Shown: positions 1-19,104 of the stretch, in pieces
Numbering within the stretch: the first letter of the stretch is position 1
Layout of the letters: the number at the start of each line of letters is the position of its first letter
From: Gammaproteobacteria bacterium
Lineage (GTDB): Bacteria; Pseudomonadota; Gammaproteobacteria; Thiohalomonadales; Thiohalomonadaceae
Assembly (NCBI GenBank): GCA_026196575.1
Contig: JAPHSX010000010.1
Span: 1 to 64,000, forward strand
Length of the DNA stretch: 64,000 nucleotides
Reading direction: 5' to 3'
The notes under the pieces: generated by a model
What the model saw: the letters and a program-made list of their open reading frames with translations, nothing else
The model's database searches: none
Told to the model about the DNA's origin: nothing
Made by a program: the position numbers and the translations under genes

Positions 1-589
1 CGACGGTGACCAGCATCAGCCCCCCCTTGAGGAGGATAAACAGGCCTTCTTGCCACAGGCTGGTATCCGCCCCCCCTTGACCGACCGCGGTCAGGCCGAT
101 CATCACCAGCACCACGACAATGTCCTGCACGATGAGAAAACCCACTGCGATGCGCCCATGCAGCGCATCCACCTCACGCTTGTCGGAGAGGAGCTTGACG
201 ATGATGATGGTGCTGGAGAAGGTCAGTGCCACGGCCACATAGAGGGCGGCAATGTGCGTCATGCCAAGAAGCAGGGCGATGAGATAACCCACCACCGAGG
301 TGAAGAGCACTTGGCCCAGGCCCGAGGCGAGGGCAACGGGGCCGACGGTGCGGATAATGTGCAAGTCGAGCTTGAGACCCACCACGAACAAGAGCAGGGC
401 GATACCGAGGCGAGAGAGGAGTTCGATTTCACTGTGATGGCTCACCATCCCCAGCACGGATGGGCCGACCAGGATCCCCACCGCAATGAAGGCAACGATG
501 AGCGGTTGGCGAAGCAGACGGGCGAGCAGTCCCGCCAAGGTGGCAATGCCAAGAATAGCGCCGACCTGAACAAAGACTGTTTCAAACAT
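1..589 (-). CDS. Kef-type monovalent cation:proton antiporter (CPA2), N-terminal part
   Basis: The reading frame runs off the left edge, so only about 196 N-terminal residues are visible. They form successive hydrophobic helices and carry the CPA2 signatures GILVGPSVLG in an early helix and LIVQDIVVV after a GRIAVGF turn. This family exchanges K+ or Na+ for H+ across the inner membrane. The C-terminal half, which would show whether a TrkA-N regulatory domain is present, lies outside the window. ATG 589 (MFETVFV) is preferred; an in-frame ATG at 604 has an AAGG directly against it, too close to act as a ribosome site. It follows ppsA on the same strand after about 160 bp in which I see no gene. 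Confidence 0.85.
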   Translation of the reverse strand, partial: MFETVFVQVGAILGIATLAGLLARLLRQPLIVAFIAVGILVGPSVLGMVSHHSEIELLSRLGIALLLFVVGLKLDLHIIRTVGPVALASGLGQVLFTSVVGYLIALLLGMTHIAALYVAVALTFSSTIIIVKLLSDKREVDALHGRIAVGFLIVQDIVVVLVMIGLTAVGQGGADTSLWQEGLFILLKGGLMLVTV

Positions 590-747
590 CTGCGTGCCCG
601 TCATCCTTTTTGAGGGTATACCCGTCTGACTTTTGCTTCATGACGAAGTTCCTGTTGGCAGCCGCCACTACCCGGTACTACCAGCGCCCGCGGTGTTGCC
701 AATGAGACGCGGAGGCGCTGCTTCGAGGAAGCGGTGTATGAGTGCGA

Positions 748-3126
<2,379 letters not shown>

Positions 3127-3290
3127 GAACAGCTCCCTTACTCTTTGGTGATTCATCAGGCCCCACCTTACAGAGCCCGCGTTCAGCAAACAATGTAGCT
3201 CATTTTCTCCACTGGGTGGCAGGATGGCACAGTGGCGCGCCAGACTGCCGCCGGTGATGAGCGGTGGTGGACAAAACAGCGCAGGGGGAT

Positions 3291-3318
3291 CTTGAACTCG
3301 CGGCTAATAACCCTATCT
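3291..3318 (+). promoter_or_regulatory. candidate sigma-32 promoter of htpX
   Basis: CTTGAAC at 3291-3297, a 13-bp spacer, then CCCTATCT at 3311-3318. The E. coli heat-shock consensus is CTTGAAA, 13-15 bp, CCCCATNT. It lies about 100 bp before the htpX start, leaving a leader that holds a GC-rich hairpin (GGCGC/GCGCC around 3340-3357). HtpX is a known stress-response protease, so the position makes sense. Confidence 0.6.
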
Positions 3319-3419
3319 AACTCGTGAATCTTTTGCGGTGGCGCGATGGTAGCGCCGCGTTAGGGAGTTTCCGGGCCAACGTGTACGATTGGACCCAAAC
3401 CATCTGGAGAGTCAATCTA

Positions 3420-4304
3420 ATGAAGCGAATCGCTTTGTTTCTTGCCACCAACATCGCCATTCTGGTGGTGCTGTCGATCATCCTCGCCGTTACCGGCGTG
3501 GGTGCCATGCTGGATCAATCCGGCGGCATTGATTTTGGTGGCCTGCTGGCCTTTTCGGCCATCGTCGGCTTTGTCGGCTCCTTTATGTCGCTGGCCATGT
3601 CCAAGTGGACCGCCAAGCAGATGACCGGCGCCCAGCTGATCACCGAGCCGCGCAGCCCGACCGAGCGCTGGCTGGTGGAGACTGTGCGCCGCCAGGCCCA
3701 GCAGGCCGGCATCGGCATGCCCGAGGTGGCGATCTACAGCGCCCCCGAACCCAACGCCTTTGCCACCGGCATGAGTCGCAATAACGCGCTGGTGGCGGTG
3801 AGCACCGGTCTGATGCAGGGCATGGGTCAGGACGAGGTCGAGGCGGTGCTGGCCCACGAGGTGAGCCATGTAGCCAATGGCGATATGGTCACCATGGCGC
3901 TGATCCAGGGGGTGGTGAACACCTTCGTCATCTTCCTCTCGCGCATTATCGGTCACCTGGTCGACCGGGCGGTGTTCAAGACCGAACGCGGCCATGGCCC
4001 GGCCTTCTGGATCACCACCATCTTCGCCCAGATGGTGCTCGGCATCCTCGCCAGCATGATCACCATGTGGTTCTCGCGCCAGCGTGAGTTCCGCGCCGAT
4101 GCCGGGGCCGCACGCCTCGCCGGCCGGGAGAAGATGATCAGTGCGCTGCAGGCCCTGCAACGCGGTGCCGGCGAGAACGAACTGCCCGATCAGATGGCCG
4201 CCTTTGGCATCTCCGGCCATATTGGCCATGGCGTGAAGCGACTGTTCATGACCCATCCCCCGCTCGAAGAGCGCATCGCCGCCCTGCGCTCGTTGCCGCG
4301 CTAG
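3420..4304 (+). CDS. htpX: membrane zinc metalloprotease HtpX
   Basis: HtpX is an inner-membrane M48 protease that degrades damaged or misfolded membrane proteins alongside FtsH. The 294-residue product has two N-terminal membrane helices, the zinc motif HEVSH at residues 146-150, two further helices, and the third zinc ligand Glu223 in [13 protein letters not shown]. The start is ATG 3420 with GGAGAG eight bases upstream; the frame extends in-frame to 3324 without similarity to the family. Its stop overlaps that of the convergent GGDEF-EAL gene in a shared CTAG. A heat-shock-like promoter lies upstream. Confidence 0.96.
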   Translation: MKRIALFLATNIAILVVLSIILAVTGVGAMLDQSGGIDFGGLLAFSAIVGFVGSFMSLAMSKWTAKQMTGAQLITEPRSPTERWLVETVRRQAQQAGIGMPEVAIYSAPEPNAFATGMSRNNALVAVSTGLMQGMGQDEVEAVLAHEVSHVANGDMVTMALIQGVVNTFVIFLSRIIGHLVDRAVFKTERGHGPAFWITTIFAQMVLGILASMITMWFSRQREFRADAGAARLAGREKMISALQALQRGAGENELPDQMAAFGISGHIGHGVKRLFMTHPPLEERIAALRSLPR

Positions 4305-7300
4305 CGCGCCGAAATTTGCCGTGGCATGTTCTGCCGCGCGCTGAGCCAGGTGCTAAACTCCCCGGCCGGTAACGGTTTGCTGTAGTGATAACCTTGCAAC
4401 ATGTCGCACTTCAGGGCGAGCAGCGCGGTGACCAGGGCGGCGGATTCCACTCCCTCGGCGGTCACGCTCTTGCCGAGGTTGTGCCCCAGCATAATGGTGG
4501 AACGCACGATGGTGGCGCTCTCCTCATCCTCCAGCATGCGGAAGATAAAGCTGCTGTCGATCTTCAGTTCGTCGGCGGGCAGGCGTTGCAGGTAGGCGAG
4601 TGAGGAGTAGCCGGTGCCGTAGTCGTCGATGGCGATGCGGTGGCCAAGGCTGCTCAGTTCATTGAGTGTGGCAATGGTGTAGTCGGGGTCGATCATGGCC
4701 GCCGATTCGGTTACCTCGAAGCTCAGGCACCCATGGGGAATACCGCTCTGTTGCACCTGCTGCAGGATATAATTGAACAGATCGGGATCGAGCAGGTTGT
4801 GCGCGGAGAGGTTGACGGCGACGCGCAGTCGCGGCCCCGCGGTTCGCCACTGCGCCTGTTGCTGCGCCGCCTCGCGGATCACCCACCGTGTCAGCTGCTT
4901 GATGTAACCGGTACGCTCGGCGATCGGGATGAACTCGGCGGGCGAGATCATCCCGTGTTCCGGGTGGTTCCAGCGCAGCAGTGCCTCGGCCTCGGTGACG
5001 TGCCCGCTGCTGCCCTCCACCTTGGGCTGATAGTAGAGCTGCAGCTCCCCCTGGGTAATGGCGTTGCGCAGATGGCTGCCGAGGATCAGGTGGCGCACGT
5101 TGCTGCCATCTATTTCCGGTCGGTAGAGTTCGATGCCGCTGCCGAATTTTCGCGCGCGCCGCAGGGCGATGTCTCCGTGTTGCAGCAGTTCTCCGGCGCT
5201 GGTGGCGTGGTTCGGATAGACGGCAAGTCCCACACTGTACTCGATGTTGAGGGAGAAGGAGGCAGTGGCAAAGGGGGTGCTTAACGGTTGTATGATCTTC
5301 GCGATGACGGCATCGCAGTCGTCGATTCCCGCGCCCGGAAGGAGCAGGCAGAATTCGTCGCCACCAAGCCGCGCCACGGTATCGGTTTCGCGAATTGATA
5401 GCTGCAGGCGCTGCGCGAACTGCTGCAGGATGAGGTCGCCATTGTCGTGCCCCAAGGTATCATTGATCTCGCCCAGTTTGTTGATATTGAATTGCGCCAG
5501 CAGCAGCGGGTTGGAGAAACGTTGCGCGCGTGCGATCTCCTGCTCCAGCTCTGTCAGCAGGTGGAGGCGGTTGGGTAGCGTGGTCAGTCTGTCATGTGTT
5601 TCGTGGTGGTAGATCTCGCGCTGCCGGGCCAGCCGTTCACCGATATCAAGGGCGAGGGCAATGTAGATGGCGCGGCCAGCTATCTGTGACAATTGCAGCC
5701 GGACCTCAACCGGATAGCGTTCACCCTCCTTGCAGGTGTGGTGCGTCTCGAAGTTGATCTCTTGTCCGCTATTCAGGGACAACGGTGCCGCCAGCCGGCG
5801 CAGTTGGTCATCCGTTAGTTCGGTGGCGATCTCCAGGTAACCGCGAGAGGTCAATTCGTCGCCGCTGTAGCCCAGTTGCATAGCGGCGGTATGGTTGGCT
5901 TGCAGGATGGCGAGGGTATCCGCCGCGATGAGGTAGATCTCGTTACTGGCATGGTCGAGGATCTGGCCGAGCCGTTCCATATGCTGCTCGTTGTGTCGCT
6001 GTTCCGTAATGTCGTGGAGGGTGCCGGCCACACGCACCGGCCTGCCATGCGCCACCATCACTTCGCCGCGCTCCTGCACCAGCCGTTCACTTCGATCGGG
6101 GTGGCGAATGGCGTGCTCCATGATGTAGTTACCGCCGTTTTGCAACGCCTGCTGCATCTCCCGTTGTATTTCGTGGTCGAGCAGCTGAGACCGGTTTCCG
6201 GCGGTGGCATCGCGGAAGGTCTCATAACTTAGCGGCGTGCCACCCTTCGTCAGGCCGAGGATGCTGTAGACCTCGTCGGAGCAGTAAAACCGGTTGTCGT
6301 CAATATCCCACTCCCAGCTGCCGAGGCGGGCGATGCGTTGCGCCTTGCTCAGGCGGTCGCGACTGAGGCGCAGGTGCTCCTCGGTCTGGGTGAGAATCCG
6401 GTTACTCTCCTTGATGCGGGCGTGCTCCTCCAGCAGTTGCCGCTGCTTCTCCTGCAGGGTCTGTTCGGTGGCGCGGGCCAGGCGCAGAAAAAAGATGAAC
6501 ACCGAACCGGGCACCACCGCGAGCAGCAGGGCGGTGAGAGCAAGGGTTTTACCGCCCGCCTGCCACCAGTGTGTGGTGCGATCCAGCAGGAGCAGCATCC
6601 CTGCCTGTTCATCGCTGACGTCATGCAGTGGCAGGAAGGTGGCCTTGTAGTCGTGGTCGGCAGTGGTGATGTTGATCTGATGGTCAAAGACGATGCGCCT
6701 GCCATCCTTAAGGATTCTCTCCAGGGTCATCGGCAGGGTGGTTTCGTCCCTGGCGAGCAGCAGATAGCCGGGATAGCGTTCCCAGTTGAGGCGGTGCCCT
6801 GTCAGTTGCGCCAGCTCACCGCTCTTTTCAGGATCCAGCAGACTCTTGCGGATGAAAAGATAGATATCGAGCTGGAGTAACTGGCGAAGTCGGTTGATGA
6901 TGTGGTCTATCTCCTCACCTAGTTCCAGATAGCCGATGAGCTCACCCTGATGGTACCAGGGCATCACTACCCGCAGGGTAAAGGTGCCCATCACACCCAT
7001 TTCGAGGCCGTGGCTCGGTTGGCCGCGTTGCTCCGCCATAAGGGTGGTGTGACGCTCGATGCGATCACCGAAACGGGTCGGATTGTGAACCCGCAGTAAA
7101 TTGATGCGGTCGGGGGTGGTGAAGTAGAAATGGGTGATGTGGTGATTGCGGTTCAGCTGTTCATAGAGTGACGCGCTGAGCCGCAGCAGCGCGTCACGAT
7201 CACGGTGAATAAAGGCCTCGCGGATCGATTCGTCACGCTGCAGCATCGACAGGATGGGCAACATCATGTTGACGTCGTTCTCGATACTGGATTGGTAGAC

Positions 7301-7462
7301 CGCACTGGCAATGCGGCTATGCATCTGTGCGTCGCTGCTAATACCGCTATTAACGTGCCAGGCAATGACAGAGGCAAAGGCGACGGCGGTGGTGGCAATC
7401 ACCACCGCCAGCGGGATGAGGAGCCGTCTTTGCAGGTAGCCATGGTAGTTGTTGGTTTTCAT
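4301..7462 (-). CDS. membrane GGDEF-EAL protein with periplasmic dCache-type sensor and two PAS domains
   Basis: This 1053-residue protein is probably a c-di-GMP turnover enzyme. After a membrane helix (about 14-34), a periplasmic region contains [28 protein letters not shown] and GYLELG, the pattern of the double-Cache family dCache_3 (PF14827). A second helix (about 306-328) and a coiled coil lead to two PAS-like domains, an intact GGDEF motif (700-704) and an EAL domain with EALLRW (EAL 826-828) and [13 protein letters not shown]. Both catalytic signatures are intact, so cyclase, phosphodiesterase or dual activity is possible. The start has GGAGAG upstream. It diverges from the signalling operon at 7.7 kb. 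Confidence 0.93.
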   Translation of the reverse strand: MKTNNYHGYLQRRLLIPLAVVIATTAVAFASVIAWHVNSGISSDAQMHSRIASAVYQSSIENDVNMMLPILSMLQRDESIREAFIHRDRDALLRLSASLYEQLNRNHHITHFYFTTPDRINLLRVHNPTRFGDRIERHTTLMAEQRGQPSHGLEMGVMGTFTLRVVMPWYHQGELIGYLELGEEIDHIINRLRQLLQLDIYLFIRKSLLDPEKSGELAQLTGHRLNWERYPGYLLLARDETTLPMTLERILKDGRRIVFDHQINITTADHDYKATFLPLHDVSDEQAGMLLLLDRTTHWWQAGGKTLALTALLLAVVPGSVFIFFLRLARATEQTLQEKQRQLLEEHARIKESNRILTQTEEHLRLSRDRLSKAQRIARLGSWEWDIDDNRFYCSDEVYSILGLTKGGTPLSYETFRDATAGNRSQLLDHEIQREMQQALQNGGNYIMEHAIRHPDRSERLVQERGEVMVAHGRPVRVAGTLHDITEQRHNEQHMERLGQILDHASNEIYLIAADTLAILQANHTAAMQLGYSGDELTSRGYLEIATELTDDQLRRLAAPLSLNSGQEINFETHHTCKEGERYPVEVRLQLSQIAGRAIYIALALDIGERLARQREIYHHETHDRLTTLPNRLHLLTELEQEIARAQRFSNPLLLAQFNINKLGEINDTLGHDNGDLILQQFAQRLQLSIRETDTVARLGGDEFCLLLPGAGIDDCDAVIAKIIQPLSTPFATASFSLNIEYSVGLAVYPNHATSAGELLQHGDIALRRARKFGSGIELYRPEIDGSNVRHLILGSHLRNAITQGELQLYYQPKVEGSSGHVTEAEALLRWNHPEHGMISPAEFIPIAERTGYIKQLTRWVIREAAQQQAQWRTAGPRLRVAVNLSAHNLLDPDLFNYILQQVQQSGIPHGCLSFEVTESAAMIDPDYTIATLNELSSLGHRIAIDDYGTGYSSLAYLQRLPADELKIDSSFIFRMLEDEESATIVRSTIMLGHNLGKSVTAEGVESAALVTALLALKCDMLQGYHYSKPLPAGEFSTWLSARQNMPRQISAR

Positions 7463-7551
7463 TGTCTCTCCCTGTACACGTGCAGCGCCCGTTGCAGACT
7501 AATGCCCCCTACGCGATTTAGTCTAGCAGCATATGGAGTGGTGGCAATGTC

Positions 7552-7572
7552 CACTCACCTTGCGGGTGAGTG
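7552..7572. repeat. perfect 8-bp inverted repeat in a divergent promoter region
   Basis: CACTCACC and GGTGAGTG are separated by five bases, between the divergent GGDEF-EAL and GAF-GGDEF genes. No T-run follows, so an operator or leader hairpin is likelier than a terminator. The rest of the 258-bp gap (7463-7720) holds no gene that I can support. Confidence 0.4.
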
Positions 7573-7720
7573 TCGTGACAGGCTGTGTCGAAATCTATGG
7601 GTAACGGTACTAGACTCGATGAGTAGTCTCGTGGCCGCAGGGTGTTGCGGGCTGCCGTGACGGCGTAAGGTTGAAGAGTAATAATAACGACAAGCCGTGC
7701 AACCGAACAGGAGTTTGCCT

Positions 7721-8947
7721 TTGGAACAAGCGAAGTTGCTGGGCGCCTATCTCGATGCCGTGCGTGAGATGCGCCGTGGCAAATTTACTGTCGAGTGGCC
7801 AGAAATTGGTGGTGACGATCCAGTCGCCCAATTGGGGCGGGAGTTGTCGCAGTTGGGGCGTTGGCTGGATCAGCGCTTTGAGGAGAACCGCAGGGTACAG
7901 GCGATCTTCACTGAGATCAGCGGTGGCGGATTTACTCACGAGGTGTTGGAGCGGGTCTACGACACCTTCCATGCCCTGATCCCCTATGATCGTATCGGCT
8001 GCGCCCTGCTGACAGAAGACCAACGCCGGCTGCAGGCGTGGTGGGTACGCTCCAGCCACCCCGAGAAGATGCGCCTTACCCGGGGCTACCAGGCGGCGCT
8101 GGCGGGGAGCAGCCTCGAAACCATTCTTGCCACCGGCGCGCCACGCATCCTCAATGACCTGGAGACCTATCTGCAGGAGCATCCCGGCTCCATCTCAACC
8201 CAGTTGATCGTCGCCGAGGGGATCCGCTCCAGCCTCACCTGTCCGCTTGTCGCCGAGGGGAAGCCGGTCGGTTTTCTCTTCTTCTCCAGCCGCAAGAAGA
8301 ATACCTACCGCGACCTTCATCAGACGATCTTCCTGGAGATCGCCGACCACCTCTCGGTGCTGATCGAGCGCAGCCGCTTCTGCCAGCAGATCCATGACCT
8401 CAACCAGCAGCTGCTCCGGACGCAGCACGAGCTGAAGGAGCAGGCGCTGCGCGATATTCTTACCGGGGCGTTCAACCGCGGTGCCATCATGGCGGCGCTG
8501 GCCGAGCAGCTGAGCCACGCCCGGCGCAAGGGGCTCCCGCTCAGCGTCATCATGGCCGACATCGACCACTTCAAGGCGATCAACGATACCCATGGCCACC
8601 TGGGCGGTGATCTCGTGCTCAAGCGGGTGGCCGTCACCCTGCAGGGGTGCCTGCGCGACTACGATCAGCTCGGCCGCTACGGCGGCGAGGAGTTCCTGCT
8701 GGTGCTGGGGGAGACCCCCCTGGAGACGGCACAACAGGTCGCCGAGCGCATCCGCGCCGCGGTGGAGGGGTTGTTGCTGGAGGTGGAGGGGCGGTCGGTG
8801 CGGGTGACCATCAGCCTGGGGGTCGCCTCTCTGGAGCCAGTTGATGGCGACGATGTCACCCCCCTCGTGGGGCGGGCCGATGGCGCCCTCTACGCCGCCA
8901 AGCGCGCCGGGCGCAACCGGGTCTGCCTCGCTGGGCCGGCCGGGTAG
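7721..8947 (+). CDS. GAF-GGDEF diguanylate cyclase
   Basis: A soluble, probably cytoplasmic diguanylate cyclase of about 408 residues. A GAF-like sensor occupies roughly residues 55-195 and a GGDEF domain the C-terminal 170, with the active-site form GGEEF at 321-325 and the MADIDHFKAINDTHGH metal and substrate loop intact. I place the start at TTG 7721 because AGGAG lies seven bases before it; an in-frame GTG at 7697 precedes that ribosome site. It is the first gene of a tightly packed signalling operon ending at 14297. No RxxD inhibitory site is obvious before GGEEF. Confidence 0.92.
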   Translation: MEQAKLLGAYLDAVREMRRGKFTVEWPEIGGDDPVAQLGRELSQLGRWLDQRFEENRRVQAIFTEISGGGFTHEVLERVYDTFHALIPYDRIGCALLTEDQRRLQAWWVRSSHPEKMRLTRGYQAALAGSSLETILATGAPRILNDLETYLQEHPGSISTQLIVAEGIRSSLTCPLVAEGKPVGFLFFSSRKKNTYRDLHQTIFLEIADHLSVLIERSRFCQQIHDLNQQLLRTQHELKEQALRDILTGAFNRGAIMAALAEQLSHARRKGLPLSVIMADIDHFKAINDTHGHLGGDLVLKRVAVTLQGCLRDYDQLGRYGGEEFLLVLGETPLETAQQVAERIRAAVEGLLLEVEGRSVRVTISLGVASLEPVDGDDVTPLVGRADGALYAAKRAGRNRVCLAGPAG

Positions 8948-8951
8948 TGGT

Positions 8952-11183
8952 GTGTTGAGCCTCCGGCGCTCACTCTTCGCCCTCCTACTATGGTTGGTGC
9001 CATCGCTGCTGCTGGCCGCGCAGACGGTGCGCGTCGGTATCTATCACAACAGTCCGAAGGTGGCCATTGCCGAGTCAGGAGAGGCGCAGGGGATCTTTGT
9101 CGATATCCTCGAGGCGATCGCCCGGGAGGAAGGGTGGGCGATGGAGTATCTCCCCGGCACCTGGGGCGAGGGACTCGACCGGCTGGCGGCGGGGGAGATC
9201 GATTTGATGCCAGACGTGGCCTACTCGACCACCCGTGAGGCGCAGTTCGATTTTCACCAGGAGCCGGTGATCTCCTCCTGGTTTCAGCTCTACACCCGGC
9301 GCGGCAGCGGGATTCGCTCCATTCCCGATCTGGCCGGCAAGCGGGTGATGGTGCTGGAGCGTTCGGTGCAGCAGGCCGCCTTCGAGCAGCTGGCAGGCAG
9401 TTTCGGTTTCCAGGTGACCCTGCTCCCGGTACCCGACTACCGCACCATGTTTGCGCAGGTGGCGGCCGGCGAGGCCGACGCGGCCATTACCAACCGTTAC
9501 TACGGCCTGATGCACGCCGCGCAGTACGACCTTGAGGATACGGCGGTGGTGTTCCACCCCACCAACCTCTTCTACGCCGCACCCGAGGGGAAAAACGGGG
9601 CGCTGCTGCGCGCCATTGACCGCCATCTGGTGCGGATGAAGGGTGACCCGGGGTCGGTCTACTACCAGACGCTGGAGCGCTGGATCTCCGAAAAGGTCGA
9701 CTTTTCACTGCCCGACTGGGTCAAGGTTGCCGCCCTGGTCGCGGGCATTGTCCTGCTGCTGAGTCTGGCGGGGGGTGCCCTGCTCAAGCGCCAGGTTAAT
9801 ATGCGCACCCTGCAGTTGCGCCAGCGCAATGAGGAGATGGCGTTCTTCAACCGCACCCTGCGCGCCACCGCCAGCAGCCTGGAGCTTGCCACTGTGCTGG
9901 AGGAGGCGACTCGCGGGGCGCTGGAGTTAACCGGATTCGACGGCGGCGTCTTCTGCCTGCGCGATGCGGAGCAGGGGCGACTGGAGGTGGCCGCGCGGAT
10001 CGGCCCCTGTGGCGAGGCCGATTGTGCCCGCGACGGCGGGCCGCTGCGCGACGCCCTCTGCCCCGGCATGGTGGAGAACCTCGGCGGGCAGCCGGTGCTG
10101 CGCCATGCCGCCACGGCCAATACGCCGCTCCCCTGTGGCAATGTCCACGCCGAGGGGGTCTGCTGGAACGCCTTCTTTCCGCTCGCGGTGCAGGGACGCA
10201 CCGTCGGCCTGCTCTGTCTCTACTCCCGCCGGGCCGAGGCGCCGGCGCAGCGGCTGCTCGATCTGGTGCAGGAGCTCTGCGTACCGGTGGCGCTGGCGCT
10301 GGAGAACAGCCGCCTTTACGAAGAGACGCGCCGCCACGCCCTGGAGCTGGAGCAGCGCGTGTCGGAGCGAACCCATGAGTTGAGTCAGATCACGGTGGCC
10401 CTGTTCAAGGCGAAGCAGGCCGCTGAGTCGGCCGATCGGCTCAAGTCGGCCTTCCTCGCCACCATGAGCCACGAGCTGCGCACCCCGCTCAACTCCATTA
10501 TCGGCTTCACTGGTCTGGTGCTGCAGGAGATCCCCGGCCCGCTCAACGGGGAGCAGAAAAAACAGCTTGGCATGGTGCGCGACAGCGCTCGTCATTTGCT
10601 GGCATTAATCAACGACGTGCTCGATATCTCCAAGATTGAGGCGGGTGAGCTTGACGTCATTGCCGAACCCTACGACCTTGCTGCCTCAATTACCAAGGTC
10701 GTAGGCATCGTCGCCCCGCTGGCCGAGAAGAAGGGGTTGACGCTCACGGTCGAGGGGGTGGAGGGGGCCGGGACGCTGGTGGGCGATGCCCGCCGGGTCG
10801 AGCAGATCCTGCTCAACCTTCTTGGCAACGCGGTCAAGTTCACCGAACAAGGGGGGGTGACCCTCAGCGTCGAGCGGGTAAACGACTATAGTGAGGGTGG
10901 GTCCGCACCCCCCCGTGAGGTGGTGGTGGTGGGGGTCACCGATACCGGTATCGGTATCAGGGAGGAGGATATGTCGCAGCTCTTCCAGCCCTTTCGTCAG
11001 ATCGACTCGGCCCTCTCGCGCCAGCACGAGGGGACCGGCCTCGGGCTGGCCATCTGTCACCGTCTGGCCGGGCTGATGGGCGGATGCATCGAGGCCGAGA
11101 GCCGTTGGGGGGAGGGGAGCCGCTTTACCCTGCGGCTGCCGCGGCATGGAACAACGGAGGAAGAGGTGGCTGATGGAGAGTAA
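8952..11183 (+). CDS. histidine kinase with periplasmic solute-binding (SBP_bac_3) sensor and GAF domain
   Basis: A signal-anchored sensor kinase of about 743 residues. A hydrophobic leader is followed by a periplasmic solute-binding domain of the amino-acid-binding type (about 20-245), a membrane helix near residue 260-281, a cysteine-containing GAF region, a coiled coil, HisKA with SHELRTPLN (His507), and HATPase_c with NAVKFTEQGG, DTGIGI and GTGLGLAIC. It has no receiver of its own; two receiver proteins follow at once. The GTG at 8952, four bases after the upstream stop, gives the natural leader peptide; the longer frame from 8841 overlaps the previous gene and is rejected. No strong ribosome site is seen, so translational coupling is likely. 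Confidence 0.9.
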   Translation: MLSLRRSLFALLLWLVPSLLLAAQTVRVGIYHNSPKVAIAESGEAQGIFVDILEAIAREEGWAMEYLPGTWGEGLDRLAAGEIDLMPDVAYSTTREAQFDFHQEPVISSWFQLYTRRGSGIRSIPDLAGKRVMVLERSVQQAAFEQLAGSFGFQVTLLPVPDYRTMFAQVAAGEADAAITNRYYGLMHAAQYDLEDTAVVFHPTNLFYAAPEGKNGALLRAIDRHLVRMKGDPGSVYYQTLERWISEKVDFSLPDWVKVAALVAGIVLLLSLAGGALLKRQVNMRTLQLRQRNEEMAFFNRTLRATASSLELATVLEEATRGALELTGFDGGVFCLRDAEQGRLEVAARIGPCGEADCARDGGPLRDALCPGMVENLGGQPVLRHAATANTPLPCGNVHAEGVCWNAFFPLAVQGRTVGLLCLYSRRAEAPAQRLLDLVQELCVPVALALENSRLYEETRRHALELEQRVSERTHELSQITVALFKAKQAAESADRLKSAFLATMSHELRTPLNSIIGFTGLVLQEIPGPLNGEQKKQLGMVRDSARHLLALINDVLDISKIEAGELDVIAEPYDLAASITKVVGIVAPLAEKKGLTLTVEGVEGAGTLVGDARRVEQILLNLLGNAVKFTEQGGVTLSVERVNDYSEGGSAPPREVVVVGVTDTGIGIREEDMSQLFQPFRQIDSALSRQHEGTGLGLAICHRLAGLMGGCIEAESRWGEGSRFTLRLPRHGTTEEEVADGE

Positions 11184-11549
11184 CCGGCGCATCCTGTTGA
11201 TCGAGGACAACGAACAGAACCGCTACCTCACCCGCTATCTGCTCGAGGCGCGTGGCTGGGAGGTGGTCGAGGCCGTGGATGGCCCCACTGGACTGCGGCT
11301 GGCCAACGAGATCGACCCGACGCTGATCCTGCTCGATATCCAGCTCCCCGGTATGGATGGCTACGCGGTGGCCCGCGCCCTGCGTCAGCTTGCGGCCCTG
11401 CGCGCCATCCCGCTCATTGCCGTCACCTCCTACGCCATGCCGGGCGATCGTGAACAGTGTCTGGCGGCGGGGTGCAGTGGCTATCTTGAAAAACCGATCG
11501 ATCCGCAAACCTTCGCCGAGCAGGTCGAAGCCTTTATGGAGAGTGCGGC

Positions 11550-11553
<4 letters not shown>
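11173..11553 (+). CDS. single-domain response regulator (CheY-like)
   Basis: A 126-residue stand-alone receiver. The acidic pair IEDN, the phospho-acceptor Asp55 in [14 protein letters not shown], the conserved threonine in [10 protein letters not shown] and the lysine in LEKPID are all present. It has no output domain. ATG 11173 lies inside the end of the kinase gene (11-bp overlap) and is preceded by AGAGG. The next gene starts in its ATGA stop. It is the most likely direct phosphate acceptor from the upstream kinase; that pairing is inferred from context. Confidence 0.93.
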
Positions 11554-16035
<4,482 letters not shown>

Positions 16036-16070
16036 TTATAACTGGCTGTAAATTGGAGGAAAATCTTGCA

Positions 16071-17987
<1,917 letters not shown>

Positions 17988-18008
17988 TTGACGGCGCTCC
18001 AAAAAAGA

Positions 18009-18038
18009 GGCGGCCCCGGTGACGGGGCCGCCTTTTTT
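18009..18038 (+). terminator. rho-independent terminator after htpG
   Basis: GGCGGCCCC pairs with GGGGCCGCC around a GGTGAC loop, followed by six T. It starts 22 bp after the htpG stop. Confidence 0.93.
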
Positions 18039-18091
18039 CTTCCTGCCGTGCGTCCCCCCTGGTCGATGAGCGCGATGCCGTTGGCAGTGAT

Positions 18092-18892
18092 CTATCTGCC
18101 GCCCACTACCTGTTCGCCGGAGAGCGCCTCGTACATGGTGGTGATCTCGTTCATCTGTTCGAGGAGCTTTTCGCTGGTCATGGCGGCGATCAGTGGCACC
18201 AGCTTCTCGCCATTGAGCCCCAGCCCATGATCGAACAGCGCCCACTGTTTGGCGGCCTCCGCCAGTTTGGCATTGATCGCCGGGCTGTTCTCCCTGGCGT
18301 TGGTCAACTCCGCCAGCGCCCCCTTGAATTCGTTTCTGGACTGTTCCATTTCGGAGCGGATCTCGGCATTGTCGAGCTGCCAGGCCCGTAACATGTAGAA
18401 CTTGGCCAGGCGTTGCGAGAGCATGCGCTGGCGCCCCGAGACATTGACCAGCCGGCCAAAGGAGCTGCCGGAGGTGTCCTGAAGCTTCAGTACCACCTTG
18501 TTGGCGGCGCGCAGCAGCTCATCATTGGTCTCCAGCAGGAGCTGGGCGTTTTCACGGCTCACCGGGGCCTGCAGGGTCTTTTTGAACGGCTGCCAGAGCG
18601 CCTCGACCCGCGCCAGGGCGGCGCCAATCTCCCCGTTGCCGCTGGTGTAGGCGTTCAGCTCGTGCAGTTGCAGCTCAAACAGGTCAATGGCCTTCCTTAA
18701 CTGCTCCTCTGCGACGTCCTGCTGCACGTCGATGCCGAGCATGCAGTAGCTCTTTACCATGCGCTGCGTGAGCATGCGCTGGCGCCCCGCCTTGTTGATG
18801 GCCGACGAGATCGAGGTGATCTCCGCTGCAACCGGCAGGGTAAAGGCCACGAGTAGCAGCAGCGATAACAGCAGGGTGATGGGGTGTTTCAT
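18092..18892 (-). CDS. secreted protein with two PilJ/NarX-type sensor motifs
   Basis: The 266-residue product has a clear signal peptide (hydrophobic stretch then LPVAAEI) and two copies of the GRQRMLxQR helix motif, INKAGRQRMLTQRM near residue 35 and VNVSGRQRMLSQRLAKFYML near residue 150. This motif marks the PilJ/NarX N-terminal four-helix sensor domain (PF13675) normally attached to chemoreceptors or kinases. Here there is no membrane anchor or output domain after it, so it is probably a periplasmic binding or accessory protein. ATG 18892 has TGGAG seven bases upstream. No neighbour is an obvious partner. The function is unknown. Confidence 0.85.
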   Translation of the reverse strand: MKHPITLLLSLLLLVAFTLPVAAEITSISSAINKAGRQRMLTQRMVKSYCMLGIDVQQDVAEEQLRKAIDLFELQLHELNAYTSGNGEIGAALARVEALWQPFKKTLQAPVSRENAQLLLETNDELLRAANKVVLKLQDTSGSSFGRLVNVSGRQRMLSQRLAKFYMLRAWQLDNAEIRSEMEQSRNEFKGALAELTNARENSPAINAKLAEAAKQWALFDHGLGLNGEKLVPLIAAMTSEKLLEQMNEITTMYEALSGEQVVGGR

Positions 18893-19077
18893 ACAATACT
18901 CCAGATGCGAAGGGGGGAGGGGGCCGCCCCACCCGGCGAGGGCAGGCGGCATCTGGTTCTAGTTTCGGTGAGAGATCCCCTTGGGACAATTGGGCTAAAG
19001 TGGTAGTTGCCCCTAGGTACGCCGTCCGTCGCGGCCGACTGACTTGGCATGGGGGTGGTTTTGCGGCACCCTTAACG

Positions 19078-19091
19078 GATAACAATTTCTC
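19078..19091. other. 14-bp match to part of the lac operator
   Basis: CGGATAACAATTTC, 14 bp before the start of the CxxC mini-protein gene, matches the right half of the E. coli lac operator. The other half-site is absent. It is probably chance and is recorded only as an observation. Confidence 0.15.
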
Positions 19092-19104
19092 GGGATATTC
19101 ACAC

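Noticed and set aside
3325-3419. RNA thermometer in the htpX leader
   Set aside because: A GC-rich hairpin is present, but it does not clearly cover the ribosome site at 3406-3411, so I cannot support a thermometer.
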